Of a stretch of DNA of 12,015 bases, positions 11,438 to 12,015 are shown piece by piece. Position numbers and translations under genes: made by a program. Where the stretch lies: assembly GCA_905210085.1 (NCBI GenBank), contig CAJLVJ010000051.1, positions 1-12,015 of the forward strand, written 5' to 3'. The notes under the pieces were generated by a model. It did not search any database. It saw only the letters and a program-made list of their open reading frames with translations, and was not told where the DNA came from. The first letter of the stretch is position 1, and each line of letters begins with the position of its first letter. This stretch comes from an uncultured Collinsella sp. (lineage in GTDB: Bacteria; Actinomycetota; Coriobacteriia; Coriobacteriales; Coriobacteriaceae).

Positions 11438-12015
11438 ATGGACGAGAAGACCAAGGCACAGATTCGGCAGGAGGCAGCCGACCTGGTTGCCAAGCTGCAG
11501 CCGCGTTCCGGCAAGTTCCGCACCATCAGCCCCGAGATGGACCCGCTGCGTCTGGGCTCTGGCTGGTCCATCGAGGATCTGGACAAGCCGCAGGTCATTA
11601 TCGAGTCGACGTTCGGCGACTCGCATCCGGGTTCTGCCGGCCTGTTTGAGTTGGTCGAGGAGGTCCGTGCCGGCGTTGCCGAGGCTGGCGGTCATGGTGC
11701 CCGTTACTTCTGCACCGATATCTGCGACGGCGAGGCCCAGGGCCACGACGGCATCAACTACTCGCTGCCCAGTCGCGACATGATCGCCAACATGATCGAG
11801 ATTCATGCCAAGGCCACCCCGTTCGACGCCGGCGTCTTTGTTGCCAGCTGCGATAAGGGCCTGCCTGCGAACCTTATGGCCATGGGCCGCATCAACATCC
11901 CCTCCATCGTCGTTACCGGCGGTGTCATGGATGCCGGTCCCGATCTGTTGACCCTGGAGCAGCTCGGCGCGATTTCTGCCCGCTACGAGCGCGGCGAGAT
12001 CTCCCGCGAGGAGCT
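11438..12015 (+). CDS. IlvD/Edd-family dehydratase, probably a sugar-acid dehydratase (5' part)
   Basis: The first 192 residues of an Fe-S dehydratase; the gene runs off the window. The ATG at 11438 has GAGGAG (11426-11431) 6 nt upstream. Family motifs are FCTDICDGEAQGHDG (91-105, with C96), NYSLPSRDMIANMIE (107-121) and VASCDKGLPANLMAMGRINIP (135-155, with C138), the last two being classic IlvD/Edd signatures and C138 a likely cluster ligand. The early PCN cysteine of 2Fe-2S dihydroxy-acid dehydratases is not seen; the equivalent region reads TFGDSHPGSAG. Together with GWSIEDLD and GARYERGEIS-like spacing, this resembles YjhG/YagF-type D-xylonate dehydratases more than IlvD. The family dehydrates 2,3-dihydroxy acids to 2-keto-3-deoxy acids. 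Its neighbours, the GntP and FadR-type remnants, support sugar-acid catabolism. The precise substrate is unknown. Confidence 0.85.
   Translation, partial: MDEKTKAQIRQEAADLVAKLQPRSGKFRTISPEMDPLRLGSGWSIEDLDKPQVIIESTFGDSHPGSAGLFELVEEVRAGVAEAGGHGARYFCTDICDGEAQGHDGINYSLPSRDMIANMIEIHAKATPFDAGVFVASCDKGLPANLMAMGRINIPSIVVTGGVMDAGPDLLTLEQLGAISARYERGEISREE

Overview
The window is a GC-rich bacterial chromosome segment whose gene content, C/G-ending codon bias and protein style fit a gut Coriobacteriia member, most likely Collinsella or a close relative. That assignment is an inference from protein resemblance only; there is no rRNA or other phylogenetic marker here.

Layout. (1) Positions 1-228: the last codons of an unidentified + strand gene, a hairpin terminator, and the first copy of a 74-nt palindromic repeat. 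(2) Positions 229-8493: a complete high-affinity potassium uptake locus. kdpE and kdpD lie on the - strand, with overlapping ends. They diverge from kdpF-kdpA-kdpB-kdpC on the + strand across a 244-bp intergenic region that contains tandem 11-mers (candidate KdpE operator), -10-like boxes, a composite palindrome and leader hairpins. kdpF encodes only 28 residues. (3) Positions 8494-8740: downstream of kdpC lies a second, near-identical copy of the palindromic repeat, ending in T6 and so placed as the operon terminator. It is followed by an extended -10 element enclosed by an 11-bp inverted repeat. (4) Positions 8741-10690: a monocistronic FMN/[4Fe-4S]/FAD oxidoreductase of the 2,4-dienoyl-CoA reductase / 2-enoate reductase / BaiCD-BaiH type, closed by a strong, apparently bidirectional terminator. 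(5) Positions 10790-11329: a decayed sugar-acid locus. The C-terminal half of a FadR-type (GntR/FCD) regulator on the - strand, with a frameshift, abuts the last ~57 codons of a GntP-family permease on the + strand. One deletion appears to have removed the 5' ends of both divergent genes and the promoter region between them. (6) Positions 11438-12015: the start of an intact-looking IlvD/Edd-family dehydratase, nearest in style to YjhG/YagF sugar-acid dehydratases, with an ACCAA-N3-TTGGT operator-like palindrome upstream.

How the genes work together. KdpD would sense K+ limitation and phosphorylate KdpE, which would switch on kdpFABC. KdpA (channel-like subunit), KdpB (P-type ATPase), KdpC and KdpF form the pump. 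The enoate-reductase-like enzyme is a separate unit with an unknown substrate. The dehydratase was probably once co-regulated with the neighbouring permease and FadR-type repressor, which are now remnants.

I see no CRISPR array, tRNA, rRNA, transposase or previously undescribed multi-gene system. The most unusual items are the paired palindromic repeats flanking the kdp locus and the double-truncation scar.
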